64,000 nt of DNA from Stenotrophomonas indicatrix (GCA_041545745.1 CP168152.1:494001-558000); one strand, 5' to 3'. Shown: positions 45,583 to 54,423, counted from the first letter of the stretch. A program made the numbers and translations. The notes: generated from the letters alone by a model not told the origin.

Positions 45583-45658
45583 GTAGTGCCGGCCGCTGGC
45601 CGGCAACCTCATGAATCCGAAGGACACAGCGCAGTTGCCGGCCAGCGGCCGGCACTAC
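45583..45658. repeat. SMAG pair, inverted
   Basis: GTAGTGCCGGCCGCTGGCC (45583-45607) and inverted partner ending CTAC (45634-45658); the same subtype as at 6832, 47264 and 48918. Between convergent genes. Confidence 0.85.
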
Positions 45659-45665
45659 CAAACAG

Positions 45666-46028
45666 TCAATCCTCGTCGGCGCTTTCGGCCGTGCTTTCTT
45701 CGCCGTCGTCCTCGGCGTCGAAGCGCTGCTCATGCACCGGACCCGATGCCGGACCTGCGGCCTTCAGCGGATGCACGGCGATACGTGCTTCGTAGTCCTG
45801 CACCAGTGCCGTGCGCTGCGGCTCGCTCAGTTCCTGCCAGTGGCAGTCCAGCAGCGCACCTTCCAGCGAATACAGCAGGTTGAGGCTGGGCTTGAAGCCG
45901 GCGCGCTTGACCTTGACGAAGGCGCCGACGGCACCGATGGCAACCAGATCCTCGCGGCTGCGCAGGCCTACCTGGCGCAGCCATGCCGCACTCTTCGGAC
46001 CGATGTTGCGCAGCTTGACCGCGCTCAC
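45666..46028 (-). CDS. TfoX/Sxy C-terminal domain protein
   Basis: 120 residues. Residues 5-80 match the TfoX C-terminal domain: L-R-N-I-G-P-K-S-A-A-W-L-R-Q-V-G-L-R-S-R-E-D-L, with a helix-hairpin-helix flavour. The N-terminal TfoX domain is absent. The last 40 residues are acidic and disordered. Its ATG overlaps the stop of the fRMsr gene by 4 bases, so the two are coupled. A role in competence is not implied by this domain alone. Confidence 0.87.
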   Translation of the reverse strand: MSAVKLRNIGPKSAAWLRQVGLRSREDLVAIGAVGAFVKVKRAGFKPSLNLLYSLEGALLDCHWQELSEPQRTALVQDYEARIAVHPLKAAGPASGPVHEQRFDAEDDGEESTAESADED

Positions 46029-46507
46029 GCCAACGCCCCGACGAACACGTGGGCGATGGCTTCCAGACCGGCCTGGTCCTCAGCATCGAAGCGGCCGACG
46101 ACCGGGCTGTCGATATCGAACACACCGATCAGCTCCCCACCGCGGACCAGCGGTACCACCAGCTCTGAGCGCGATGCGGCATCGCAGGCGATATGGCCGG
46201 GGAAGGCCTCCACGTCTTCGATCCGCTGGGTCACGCGCTGGCTGGCGGCCGCACCGCATACGCCCTTGTCCAGCGGAATGCGCACGCAGGCCGGCAGGCC
46301 CTGGAACGGACCGACCACCAGTTCCTTGCCGTCGTACAGGTAGAAGCCGACCCAGTTCAGGTCGGGCAGGGCGTGGTAGACCAGTGCAGCGAGGTTGGCC
46401 GCATTGGCGATGCGGTCGGACTCGCCGTAGACCAGGCCACGGGCCTGTTCCAGCAGCTGGGCGTATTGTTCCGGCTTGCTGCCGGTGAGCGAGGCGTTGG
46501 CGAACAT
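46025..46507 (-). CDS. Free methionine-(R)-sulfoxide reductase (fRMsr, GAF domain)
   Basis: 160 residues, one GAF domain. Cys74, Cys84 and Cys108 have exactly the 10- and 24-residue spacing of the catalytic cysteines of E. coli fRMsr (84, 94, 118). Motifs N-W-V-G-F-Y-L and P-F-Q-G-x-x-A-C-V-R-I-P are characteristic. Reduces free Met-R-sulfoxide in the cytosol. Overlaps the TfoX_C gene by 4 bases. Confidence 0.95.
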   Translation of the reverse strand: MFANASLTGSKPEQYAQLLEQARGLVYGESDRIANAANLAALVYHALPDLNWVGFYLYDGKELVVGPFQGLPACVRIPLDKGVCGAAASQRVTQRIEDVEAFPGHIACDAASRSELVVPLVRGGELIGVFDIDSPVVGRFDAEDQAGLEAIAHVFVGALA

Positions 46508-46574
46508 GGCCGCAGTCTAGCAAGCGTGCCGGGCCAGCGATAATGCAGGCTCTGTTGCCCTGCTGGAGCCTGTG

Positions 46575-47261
46575 ATGTCCCTGCCTGCCACGTTGCCGAC
46601 GGCCCTGTTCGTCACCGGCACCGATACCGAGATCGGCAAGACCGCCGCCAGTACCGCGCTGCTGCATGCGTTGCGCCGGCGCGGCCTGCGCGTGGTGGGC
46701 ATGAAGCCGGTGGCCAGCGGCAGCCACGATCTGGGGCAGGGGCTGCGCAACGACGACGCGCTGGCACTGCAGGCCGCCAGCCTGCCGGTGCCGGACTATG
46801 CCGATCTGAACCCCTACGCATTGCGCCAGCCGTTGGCGCCGGAGCTGGCGGCGGCAGAAGATGGCGTGCGCATCGAACTGGCCCCGATCGTGGCAGCCTT
46901 CGAACGCCTGCGCGCACAGGCCGACGTGGTGGTGGTCGAAGGCGTGGGCGGCTGGCTGGCGCCCTTGTCGGCGCAGTTGGACCAGCTTGACCTGGTACGT
47001 GCGCTGCGGCTGCCGGTGGTGCTGGTGGTCGGCATGCGCCTGGGCTGCGTCAACCACGCGCGGTTGACCGCACACTCGCTGCAGGCCAGCGGCGTGGACT
47101 GCCTGGGCTGGATCGGCAACCACATCGATCCTTCGATGCAGCGCCAGGATGAGAACGTCGCGACCCTGCAGCAGCGCCTGCCGATGCCCTGCTGGGGGCG
47201 GCTGCCGCATCTGCCGGAAGCAGGTGGCGAAGCGTTGAGCACACACCTGCACGACGCGTGA
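46575..47261 (+). CDS. bioD: Dethiobiotin synthase
   Basis: 228 residues from the ATG at 46575 (GGAG 8 bases upstream; a GTG directly before is possible). P-loop G-T-D-T-E-I-G-K-T (about 14-22), K-P-V-A-S-G (about 45), V-V-E-G-V-G-G-W (about 117-124) are BioD signatures. Forms the ureido ring of dethiobiotin from DAPA, CO2 and ATP. Other bio genes are not adjacent. Confidence 0.95.
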   Translation: MSLPATLPTALFVTGTDTEIGKTAASTALLHALRRRGLRVVGMKPVASGSHDLGQGLRNDDALALQAASLPVPDYADLNPYALRQPLAPELAAAEDGVRIELAPIVAAFERLRAQADVVVVEGVGGWLAPLSAQLDQLDLVRALRLPVVLVVGMRLGCVNHARLTAHSLQASGVDCLGWIGNHIDPSMQRQDENVATLQQRLPMPCWGRLPHLPEAGGEALSTHLHDA

Positions 47262-47263
47262 GG

Positions 47264-47336
47264 GTAGTGCCGGCCGCTGGCCGGCAACCCCGAGGTAATC
47301 AAACGCGTGCGATTGCCGGCCAGCGGCCGGCACTAC
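47264..47336. repeat. SMAG pair, inverted
   Basis: GTAG at 47264 and inverted partner ending CTAC at 47336. The right-hand GTAG, read on the minus strand, gives the TAG stop of the MocR-type gene. Confidence 0.85.
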
Positions 47337-48781
47337 CGTGTTGTCGCCACCAGCTCCCGCGCGATCGCACCCAACCGTTCCACCGCACCGATGAAGCGCG
47401 CGTCCAGGGTCTGGCAGCACGACAACCGCAGGCAATGCCGGTAGCGCGCGCCACGCGAATACACCTGGCCCGGCATGAACACGATGTCCTCTGCCAGTGC
47501 GCGCTCGAACAGTTCACGGGTGTCCACACCCGGCAGCTCCAGCCACAGCAGGAAGCCGCCCTGCGGCTCGGTGGCGCAGGTGCCGGCAGGGAAGTGCTCG
47601 GCCACCAGTTGCCGCAGGCGACCGACCTGTTCGCGGTACAACCGGCGCATGCGGTGCAGGTGGTGCTCGTAGCTGCCGGCTTCCAGGTAGGCCGCCACCG
47701 CATCACCGAGCAGCTGCGGTTCGCCGCCGGTGGACTGGAATTTGAGCAGCGCGATGCGTTCGGCGAAGCGGCCGCCATCGAGCCAGCCGATGCGGTAGTC
47801 CGGTGCCAGCGTCTTCGAGAATCCACCGACCACCATCACCCAGCCATCGCGGTCGAACGCCTTCAGCAAGGGTGCTGGCGGCTCGCTGAACTGCAGTTCG
47901 GCATACACCGCGTCTTCGATCAGCGGCAGCTGGCGTGCGTTGACCAGCTCGGCCAGACGTTGCTTGTCGGCGATCGGCATCGTGCAGCCCAGCGGGTTGT
48001 GTACGGTCGGCATCACCACCAGCGCCGCAAGAGATGTGTGCTCCAGCAGTGCTTCCAGCGCATCCACGTCCAGGCCACGCTGCGGATGGGTGGGCAGTTC
48101 GATCGGCTGCAGGCCGAGCGTGGTCAGCAAGGGGTACAGGTTGAAGTACGAGGGCGCCTCGATGCCGATGGCATCACCGGCCTGGGTGACCGCGCGCAGG
48201 GCCAGCTGCAGTGCCTCCATCGCGCCATGGGTCAGCAGCAGGCGCTCGGCATGGGTATGCAGGCCCAGCCGGGGCCCACGCCGCACGATCTGCGCCAGCA
48301 GGCGCTGCGACCCGTTGGGGCGGGCATAGGTTTCCACGGTCTGTTGGCCGTGGCGCAGCACCTGCGCGGTGTGCCGGGCCAGCTGCGCGCCCGGGTAGAA
48401 CTGTCGTCCGCGCGGGCCGGCAAAGGCCAGGTCGACCACGCCGGGGCGGCGCTGTGCTTCCAGCACGCGCGCCATCAGCACCTGCTGCAGCGGCGCAGTG
48501 GGTGCTGACGGCGCATCACGCAGCGAACGCTGCGGTGCCGACAGTCGCGGCGCAACTTCGAAGCCGGCCTTCGGCCGTGGAATGACCAGTCCGGCGTCTT
48601 CCAGTTGGCGATAGGCCGCAATCACGGTGTTCAGGCTGAGCTGGCGCTGCGAAGCCATCTGCCGCAGCGATGGCAACCGGCTGCCGACCGGCAGGCGCCC
48701 GCCGTGGATGGCTTCAGCCAGCTCGTCCGACAGCCGCTGATAGCGGGGTGGGATCATCGTGGTGGTGTCTTCTGTATCCAT
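47333..48781 (-). CDS. MocR/PdxR-type regulator (GntR HTH fused to aminotransferase)
   Basis: 482 residues from the ATG at 48781; ATGs at 48832 and 48757 are alternatives and none has a good ribosome site. N-terminal winged helix (Y-Q-R-L-S-D-E-L-A-E-A-I, G-S-R-L-P-S-L-R-Q-M-A, L-N-T-V-I-A-A-Y-R-Q-L-E) and a fold-type I aminotransferase domain with PLP lysine in G-G-F-S-K-T-L-A-P-D-Y-R-I-G-W. Such proteins usually act as PLP-sensing regulators and control a divergent gene; here no protein gene is divergent. The stop lies in a SMAG element. Confidence 0.9.
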   Translation of the reverse strand: MDTEDTTTMIPPRYQRLSDELAEAIHGGRLPVGSRLPSLRQMASQRQLSLNTVIAAYRQLEDAGLVIPRPKAGFEVAPRLSAPQRSLRDAPSAPTAPLQQVLMARVLEAQRRPGVVDLAFAGPRGRQFYPGAQLARHTAQVLRHGQQTVETYARPNGSQRLLAQIVRRGPRLGLHTHAERLLLTHGAMEALQLALRAVTQAGDAIGIEAPSYFNLYPLLTTLGLQPIELPTHPQRGLDVDALEALLEHTSLAALVVMPTVHNPLGCTMPIADKQRLAELVNARQLPLIEDAVYAELQFSEPPAPLLKAFDRDGWVMVVGGFSKTLAPDYRIGWLDGGRFAERIALLKFQSTGGEPQLLGDAVAAYLEAGSYEHHLHRMRRLYREQVGRLRQLVAEHFPAGTCATEPQGGFLLWLELPGVDTRELFERALAEDIVFMPGQVYSRGARYRHCLRLSCCQTLDARFIGAVERLGAIARELVATTR

Positions 48782-48879
48782 CGACTCGACCCACATCTGG
48801 TTCTGTACCCATGATGCTGACGAGCCTAGCATGTCGTTGTCGGCCGGGCCTGATCGGGACCGGGTCGATACTTCCCAAG

Positions 48880-48911
48880 CGCACGGCCCCGTGGCCGTGC
48901 GTCTTTTTTAT
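48880..48911 (+). terminator. Orphan Rho-independent terminator
   Basis: GCACGGCC-CCGT-GGCCGTGC (48881-48900), extended by one more pair, followed by TCTTTTTTAT. It reads on the plus strand, yet no plus-strand gene lies upstream within 1.6 kb, so it may end a short non-coding transcript starting near the MocR promoter. Confidence 0.8.
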
Positions 48912-48917
48912 GCCTTG

Positions 48918-48988
48918 GTAGTGCCGGCCGCTGGCCGGCAATCCCTGGCGCCGGAAGGGTGCGGTTGCCGGCCAGCGGCCGGCACTAC
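48918..48988. repeat. SMAG pair, inverted
   Basis: GTAGTGCCGGCCGCTGGCC (48918-48942) and inverted partner ending CTAC (48964-48988), directly after the 3' end of msrA on the minus strand. Confidence 0.85.
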
Positions 48989-48996
48989 CCGGGCCG

Positions 48997-49734
48997 TCAG
49001 CGCATCGGTACCAGCGTCGGATCGCGGCGATACAACGCCGGGAACTGCTTGCCCAGCGCGGCCAGCTTGGGCGCGTCGTAGTAGCGGATGTACGCGGCCT
49101 GCGGGTAGTTGCTCATGTAGTTCTGGTGATAACTCTCGGCCGGGTAGAAACGCTGGCCGCTGCCCACCTGGGTAACGATCGGCGCACGATAGCTGCCTGC
49201 CTGGCCAAGCTGGCCAATGTAGGCGCGGCTTGCTGCCTGCTGGCGCGTGTCATCGACGAAGATCGCCGAGCGGTACTGGCTGCCATGATCGGGTCCCTGG
49301 CGGTTGAGCTGGGTCGGGTCGTGCACCACCGAGAAGAACACCTGCATGAGCTGTCCATAGCTGACCTGGCGCGGGTCGTAGTCCACCTTCACCGCTTCGG
49401 CGTGGCCGGTGCGGCCACCGCTGACGCGCTCATAGCGCGCGTCGGTGGCACTGCCTCCGATGTACCCGGACACCGCGTTGCTCACGCCTTTGACGTGCTG
49501 GAACACGCCCTGCACGCCCCAGAAACAGCCGCCGGCGAAGACCACGCTGGCGTGGCTGGCGTCATCGCGGAAGGCCGCATCGCCGCTGGGCGCAGGCAAC
49601 GCCTGCACCTGCGCCGTGGGTTCGGCCGCTGCGGCCACCGCACCGCGGTCCACCAGCAGCACACCCGCGACCAGCGCGGTGGCAACCAGGCCGGCGACGC
49701 CGGCGGCAATGCCCTGTTCGAAGGAGAGTTTCAT
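48997..49734 (-). CDS. msrA: Membrane-anchored peptide-methionine (S)-S-oxide reductase MsrA
   Basis: 245 residues from the ATG at 49734 (AAGGAGAG-rich codons follow; the frame goes 6 codons higher). An uncleaved-looking N-terminal helix (about 8-30) places the enzyme in the periplasm. Catalytic Cys70 in A-G-G-C-F-W-G, with the Y-I-G-G and [10 protein letters not shown] motifs of MsrA. Third gene of the msrB-dipZ-msrA unit, 14 bases after dipZ, which should supply its electrons. Confidence 0.94.
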   Translation of the reverse strand: MKLSFEQGIAAGVAGLVATALVAGVLLVDRGAVAAAAEPTAQVQALPAPSGDAAFRDDASHASVVFAGGCFWGVQGVFQHVKGVSNAVSGYIGGSATDARYERVSGGRTGHAEAVKVDYDPRQVSYGQLMQVFFSVVHDPTQLNRQGPDHGSQYRSAIFVDDTRQQAASRAYIGQLGQAGSYRAPIVTQVGSGQRFYPAESYHQNYMSNYPQAAYIRYYDAPKLAALGKQFPALYRRDPTLVPMR

Positions 49735-49748
49735 CGTGTGCTCCCGGT

Positions 49749-51515
49749 TCAACCGAAGGTGAAGGCGTAGGCCTGCACACCTGCGTCGAGGAATTCGATC
49801 TCGAAACGATGCGGACCGATCGTGCCGCGCTGGCGGATCAGCTGGTACAAGCGGTGCTCGTTGACGGTGCCGGTGCCATCGGCCGCCACGTCGGCGCCGG
49901 CATCGGCCGCGGGCAATGGCTTGCCATCGAGCAGCACGCGGAAGCGCACCGGTGTTCCGTCCTCGCCCGGTGCCAGCACCAGATGCAGGTCGCGGGCATG
50001 GAACTGGAACGCGATGCGCCCGCCAGCCTGCTGCAGCTGTGCCGCTTCATCGTTGACCCGCCACTGCCCGGACAGGCCCCATTGGTTCAGCGCCAGGGTG
50101 GACGGCAGCGTGTAGCCGAATGCCGCGTCGGCGCGCTGCCCGCCCGGCGAGGCGAACTGCTCGGCACGTGCGTGGCCCAGGTAGGTTTCCGGCGAGCGCA
50201 GGTTGCCCATGTCGGCCTGCGTGGCTACGCCCTGCAGGTCGGCCGCAGCGGGGTCTGCAGGCGGTGGCAGGTCGGTCTGCCCGGCTTCCACCAGCAGGCG
50301 GCGGATCACCTGTTCGGAGTGTGCGTAGTTGCCCTCGCCGAACTGGTGGCCACGGATGTTGCCCTGCGCGTCGATGAAGTAGTGCGCGGGCCAGTAGCGG
50401 TTGTTGAACGCGCGCCAGATCGCATACTGGTTGTCGAGCGCGACCGGGTACTGGACCTTCAGCTGCTGCACGGCCTTCATGACGTTGCGCGGGTCGCGCT
50501 CGAACGCGAACTCCGGCGTATGCACGCCGACCACCACTAGGCCGTGGTCGCGGTAGCGCTGCGCCCATTCGTGCACGAACGGCATCGCACGCAGGCAGTT
50601 GATGCAGGAGTAGGTCCAGAAATCGATCAGCACCACCTTGCCGCGCAGCTGCTCAGCACTCAGCGGTGGGCTGTTGAGCCAGCCGGTGGCGCCGCTCAGC
50701 GAAGGCAGTGTGCCTTCCACTGGCAGCGGCGCGCCTGCCTGCCCAGCCGCCATCATCATCATCGGCGGTGCTGCCGGCTGCGCATCGGGCACGGCATCCA
50801 GCAGGCCCTGCTCGATGCGTGCGGTACTGACGGCGGACAGGCGGGTCAGCAGGCCGGTGTCCCAGCCCAGGCCGATCGCCACCACCGCCAGCAGCGCGGC
50901 CACGCCGAGCACGCGGCGCACCACATTGCCCAGGCCAAGCCGGGCCTGCAGCGCACGGAATACACGGCCGCCCACCCAGACCGCCAGCGCCAGTGCGGTG
51001 ACGGCGCCCAGCGCGTAGGCCAGCAACAGCGAACTGGTGCCGACACTGGCGCCGTTCAGGGCGGCACCGGTCAGCACCAGGCCGAGAATCGGACCGGCGC
51101 AGGGTGCCCACAGCAGGCCAGTGGCGATGCCGATCAGCAGCGAGGTCCAGGCGCCGCCACGGCCGGCCGCATCCGCGGCGTCGGCACGCGCGCTCAGTCG
51201 CGCACCGATGCGCTGGAATGGCGCCAGCAGATGGTCGGCCAGGGTCGGCCACAGCAGTGCGATGGCGAACACGGCCATCAGCACCAGTGCCACCCAGCGG
51301 CCGATCTGGTTGGCCTGCGCCACCCACTGGCTGCCGACCGCCGCCAGGCTGGCGACCACGGTGAAGGTCAGCGCCATGCCCAGCAGCAGCGGCAGGGTGC
51401 TGCGCAGGAAAGGACGATCGGCGCGCGCGAACACGAACGGCAGCACCGGCAGGATGCACGGGCTGAGCAGGGTCAGCACGCCGCCGAGATAGGCAAGCAG
51501 CAACAGCAGCATCAT
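49749..51515 (-). CDS. DipZ-type fusion: CcdA electron carrier, thioredoxin and C-terminal domain
   Basis: 588 residues from an ATG whose A is shared with the msrB stop (TGATG). The first 240 residues are a CcdA-like six-helix domain with redox cysteines in L-L-S-P-C-I-L-P (Cys20) and L-W-A-P-C-A-G-P. A periplasmic thioredoxin/TlpA domain follows with W-T-Y-S-C-I-N-C (about 304-307). The last 150 residues form the beta-rich, carbohydrate-binding-like domain typical of DipZ. It should pass electrons from cytosolic thioredoxin to the exported Msr enzymes on either side of it. Confidence 0.92.
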   Translation of the reverse strand: MMLLLLLAYLGGVLTLLSPCILPVLPFVFARADRPFLRSTLPLLLGMALTFTVVASLAAVGSQWVAQANQIGRWVALVLMAVFAIALLWPTLADHLLAPFQRIGARLSARADAADAAGRGGAWTSLLIGIATGLLWAPCAGPILGLVLTGAALNGASVGTSSLLLAYALGAVTALALAVWVGGRVFRALQARLGLGNVVRRVLGVAALLAVVAIGLGWDTGLLTRLSAVSTARIEQGLLDAVPDAQPAAPPMMMMAAGQAGAPLPVEGTLPSLSGATGWLNSPPLSAEQLRGKVVLIDFWTYSCINCLRAMPFVHEWAQRYRDHGLVVVGVHTPEFAFERDPRNVMKAVQQLKVQYPVALDNQYAIWRAFNNRYWPAHYFIDAQGNIRGHQFGEGNYAHSEQVIRRLLVEAGQTDLPPPADPAAADLQGVATQADMGNLRSPETYLGHARAEQFASPGGQRADAAFGYTLPSTLALNQWGLSGQWRVNDEAAQLQQAGGRIAFQFHARDLHLVLAPGEDGTPVRFRVLLDGKPLPAADAGADVAADGTGTVNEHRLYQLIRQRGTIGPHRFEIEFLDAGVQAYAFTFG

Positions 51516-52090
51516 CACGCTCCCGAAGTGGGGGAAGAACCCAGCGGCACGCGCCAGCCGCCAGCGGCGTCCTGTTGTGCAGCCCCGGGAATGAACGCCA
51601 TCGCGGCGCCGTTCATGCAGTAGCGCAGTCCGGTCGGGCGCGGGCCGTCGTTGAACACGTGGCCAAGGTGGCCGCCACAACGACGGCAATGTGCCTCCAC
51701 CCGCAACATGCCGAAGGTGGTGTCACGGTCTTCGCCGATGGCGTTGTGCAGCGGCGCCCAGAAGCTGGGCCAGCCGGTGTGGCTCTCGAACTTGGTGGAC
51801 GACGAGAACAGCGGCAGCGCGCAGCCGGCGCAGGTGAACGTACCCTGCCGGTGTTCCTTGTTCAGCGGGCTGCTCCAGGGGCGTTCGGTGGCCTGTTGGC
51901 GCAGCACGGCATACTGCGCCGGGCTCAGCAGACGGCGCCACTCGGCATCGCTGCGGGCCACCTCGAACTGTCGCGAAGGCCGTGCCTCGGCAGCGGCCGG
52001 GGCAGCGCGGCTGCATGCGCCCAGGCCCAGCAGGCCGGCGGCGGTGACAGCACCGCCCAGGCCCAGCAGATGGCGGCGGGTGAGGGACAT
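51515..52090 (-). CDS. msrB: Exported (Tat-type lipoprotein) MsrB
   Basis: 191 residues. The signal T-R-R-H-L-L-G followed by a weakly hydrophobic stretch and L-G-A-C (Cys26) looks like a twin-arginine signal with a lipobox. Zinc cysteines 87, 90, 135, 138 and catalytic Cys158 in R-Y-C-M-N-G. First gene of the msrB-dipZ-msrA operon; together these match, as separate proteins, the functions fused in the Neisseria PilB/MsrAB protein. Confidence 0.93.
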   Translation of the reverse strand: MSLTRRHLLGLGGAVTAAGLLGLGACSRAAPAAAEARPSRQFEVARSDAEWRRLLSPAQYAVLRQQATERPWSSPLNKEHRQGTFTCAGCALPLFSSSTKFESHTGWPSFWAPLHNAIGEDRDTTFGMLRVEAHCRRCGGHLGHVFNDGPRPTGLRYCMNGAAMAFIPGAAQQDAAGGWRVPLGSSPTSGA

Positions 52091-52143
52091 GGCGGACTCC
52101 TGGAAGGGGCGACGGGGTCATGCTGCGCCCCCTCCGGTCAACG

Positions 52144-52175
52144 AATCCTCACGCAGGATTCAATTTTTCGTGAGG
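52144..52175. promoter_or_regulatory. Overlapping inverted repeats in the msrB2 / two-component divergent gap
   Basis: AATCCT-CACGC-AGGATT (52144-52160) and CCTCACG...CGTGAGG (52147-52153, 52169-52175) lie in the 144-base gap. Possible shared operator for the OmpR-type regulator at 52235. Confidence 0.5.
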
Positions 52176-52234
52176 TATCCACGCCGCTCCCGCGCCACAA
52201 TGCGGGCAGCCTCCCCACTGGCCCGAACCTGCCG

Positions 52235-52954
52235 ATGTCCGCCAAACGTGTCCTGATCGTTGAAGACGATGCCCATATCGCCGACCTGTTGCGCATGCAC
52301 CTGGGTGATGAGGGCTATGAAGTCGCGCACGCCGCCAGCGGCGATGCCGGCCTGCGCCTGATCGAACAGGAAGGCCCGTGGGATGCGCTAGTACTGGACG
52401 TGATGCTGCCGGGCGTGGACGGCCTGCAGGTCTGCCAGCGTGCACGCGCGATGGCGCGCTACGTGCCGATCATCATCATCAGCGCACGTGGCAGCGAAAC
52501 CCAGCGCATCGTCGGCCTGGAACTGGGCGCGGACGACTACCTGGCCAAGCCCTTCTCGATGCCGGAGCTGGTGGCACGCGTGCGTGCGCTGCTGCGCCGC
52601 GCCGAGGCCATGGCACAGAACGCGCGCATCGATGCCGGGGCGATCGAACTCGGTGGGCTGCGCCTGGACCCGGTCGCGCGCACCGCTGCCGTCGATGGCA
52701 ATGCACTGGAACTGACACCGCGTGAGTTCGAGCTGCTGCTGTTCTTCGCCCGCCACCCGGACCAGGTCTTTGCGCGGATGGAACTGCTCAACCAGGTCTG
52801 GGGCTATCAGCACGATGGTTACGAGCACACGGTCAACACCCACATCAACCGCCTGCGCAGCAAGATCGAAGCCGACCCGGGCAACCCGCGGCGTCTGCTG
52901 ACCGTATGGGGGCGCGGCTACAAGCTGGTCGACCCGGCCGGGGCGGCAGCATGA
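52235..52954 (+). CDS. OmpR/PhoB-family response regulator
   Basis: 239 residues from the ATG at 52235; the frame stays open for 220 codons upstream through the antisense of msrB and is not coding there. Receiver with E10-D11-D12 and phospho-acceptor Asp55, lysine in L-A-K-P-F. Winged-helix output domain from about 135 (L-T-P-R-E-F-E-L-L, H-I-N-R-L-R-S-K-I-E, V-W-G-R-G-Y-K-L). Overlaps its kinase gene (ATGA). Confidence 0.94.
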   Translation: MSAKRVLIVEDDAHIADLLRMHLGDEGYEVAHAASGDAGLRLIEQEGPWDALVLDVMLPGVDGLQVCQRARAMARYVPIIIISARGSETQRIVGLELGADDYLAKPFSMPELVARVRALLRRAEAMAQNARIDAGAIELGGLRLDPVARTAAVDGNALELTPREFELLLFFARHPDQVFARMELLNQVWGYQHDGYEHTVNTHINRLRSKIEADPGNPRRLLTVWGRGYKLVDPAGAAA

Positions 52955-54423
52955 TCAAGCCGAACCTGTGGCAGAAACTGGCGCTGGTGATGTCGGCGCT
53001 GATGCTGACGTGCTGCATGGCGCTGCTGGCCTGGCAGATGCGCACCAATACCCGGCATGAGCAGGAAGTGGTGCAGCGCCTCTCGCTTGGGTTGGCCGAG
53101 CACATCGCCCAGCGCAGTGAGCTGATGGACACCAGCGGCATGCGCGATGCGGCGGTGCGCGCCTTGTTCGGCCAGCTGATGGCGGTCAACCCCAGTGTCG
53201 AGGTGTACCTGCTGGACGACCAGGGCCGCATCCTCGGCCATGATGCGCCCAGCGGCCACCTGATGCGCAGCCAGGTGGACGTGGCACCACTGCAGCGCCT
53301 GCTGTCCGGTGCGCCGCTGCCGATCCTCGGTGACGATCCGCGCAGCACGGATGGTCGCAAGGTGTTCAGTGTCGCGCCGCTGGTGGTGCAGGGGCGGCAG
53401 GCGGGCTACGTGTATGTGGTGTTGGTGGGCGAACACCGGCAGATGCTGGCCGATGATCTGGCCGCTGGCAGCCAATGGCGTACTACCTTGTGGTCGGTGC
53501 TGTTGATCGGCGGGCTGGGCCTGCTTGCCGGCCTGGTGGCCTTCTACTGGGTGACCCGGCCACTGCGCCAGGTCACCCGGCGCATACAGGCCTTCGACAT
53601 CGACGCACCGACGCCGCTGCCCACGCCGGTACCGCTGCGCGCGGGCGAGCGCGATGAGCTGAAGATCCTCGAACATGCCCATGCACAGATGGCACAACGG
53701 CTGGGTGAACAGTGGCAGCAACTGCGCCAGCAGGACCTGCAGCGCCGAGAACTGGTGGCCAACATCTCGCACGACCTGCGTACGCCGTTGTCCTCGCTGC
53801 ACGGTTACCTGGAGACGCTGGCGCTGAAGGAAGCGACGCTGTCGCCGCAGGAACGCCGTCGCTATCTCGGTATCGCGCTTGCGCAGAGCGCCAAGGTCGG
53901 CCGTCTTGCCCGCGCGCTGTTCGAACTGGCACGGCTGGAACACGGTGAAGTGCGGCTGGAGTGGGAAGTATTCGCGCTGCCGGAACTGCTACAGGACGTA
54001 CTGCAGAAGTTCGAGCTGGCCGCGCAGGCACGCGGGCAGCGCCTGCATGCTGAGTTCCCGCCGGGCTTGCCGCTGGTGCGTGCCGATCTCGGTCTTGTGG
54101 AGCGCGTGCTGACCAACCTGCTCGACAACGCGCTGCGCCATGCGCCGGACGGTGGCAGCGTGCAGGTGCAGCTGTCGGCGCTGCCCGACAGTGTGCAGGT
54201 GGCGGTACAGGACGATGGCCCCGGGGTGCTGCCGGCGCTGCGTGGGCAACTGTTCCAGGCGCCGGCCGCACTGGGCGCGCGGCGTGGCGAAAACGGCGGG
54301 CTCGGCCTGCTGATCGTGCAGCGCATCGTGCAGTTGCATGGCCGCCGAATCGAACTGCGCGACAGCGAACAGGGCGCGCTGTTCGTGTTCGCCTTGCCAC
54401 GCGCGGATGCCGAGACGAACTAG
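52951..54423 (+). CDS. Membrane sensor histidine kinase
   Basis: 490 residues from the ATG that overlaps the regulator stop. Membrane helices at about 9-29 and 178-200 frame a periplasmic domain of about 150 residues with several methionines and no cysteine. HAMP (about 200-255), His274 in N-I-S-H-D-L-R-T-P-L, N box N-L-L-D-N-A-L-R-H, G boxes D-D-G-P-G-V and G-G-L-G-L-L-I-V. Partner of the regulator at 52235. Its TAG stop overlaps the TAG of the convergent kinase (CTAG). Confidence 0.93.
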   Translation: MIKPNLWQKLALVMSALMLTCCMALLAWQMRTNTRHEQEVVQRLSLGLAEHIAQRSELMDTSGMRDAAVRALFGQLMAVNPSVEVYLLDDQGRILGHDAPSGHLMRSQVDVAPLQRLLSGAPLPILGDDPRSTDGRKVFSVAPLVVQGRQAGYVYVVLVGEHRQMLADDLAAGSQWRTTLWSVLLIGGLGLLAGLVAFYWVTRPLRQVTRRIQAFDIDAPTPLPTPVPLRAGERDELKILEHAHAQMAQRLGEQWQQLRQQDLQRRELVANISHDLRTPLSSLHGYLETLALKEATLSPQERRRYLGIALAQSAKVGRLARALFELARLEHGEVRLEWEVFALPELLQDVLQKFELAAQARGQRLHAEFPPGLPLVRADLGLVERVLTNLLDNALRHAPDGGSVQVQLSALPDSVQVAVQDDGPGVLPALRGQLFQAPAALGARRGENGGLGLLIVQRIVQLHGRRIELRDSEQGALFVFALPRADAETN

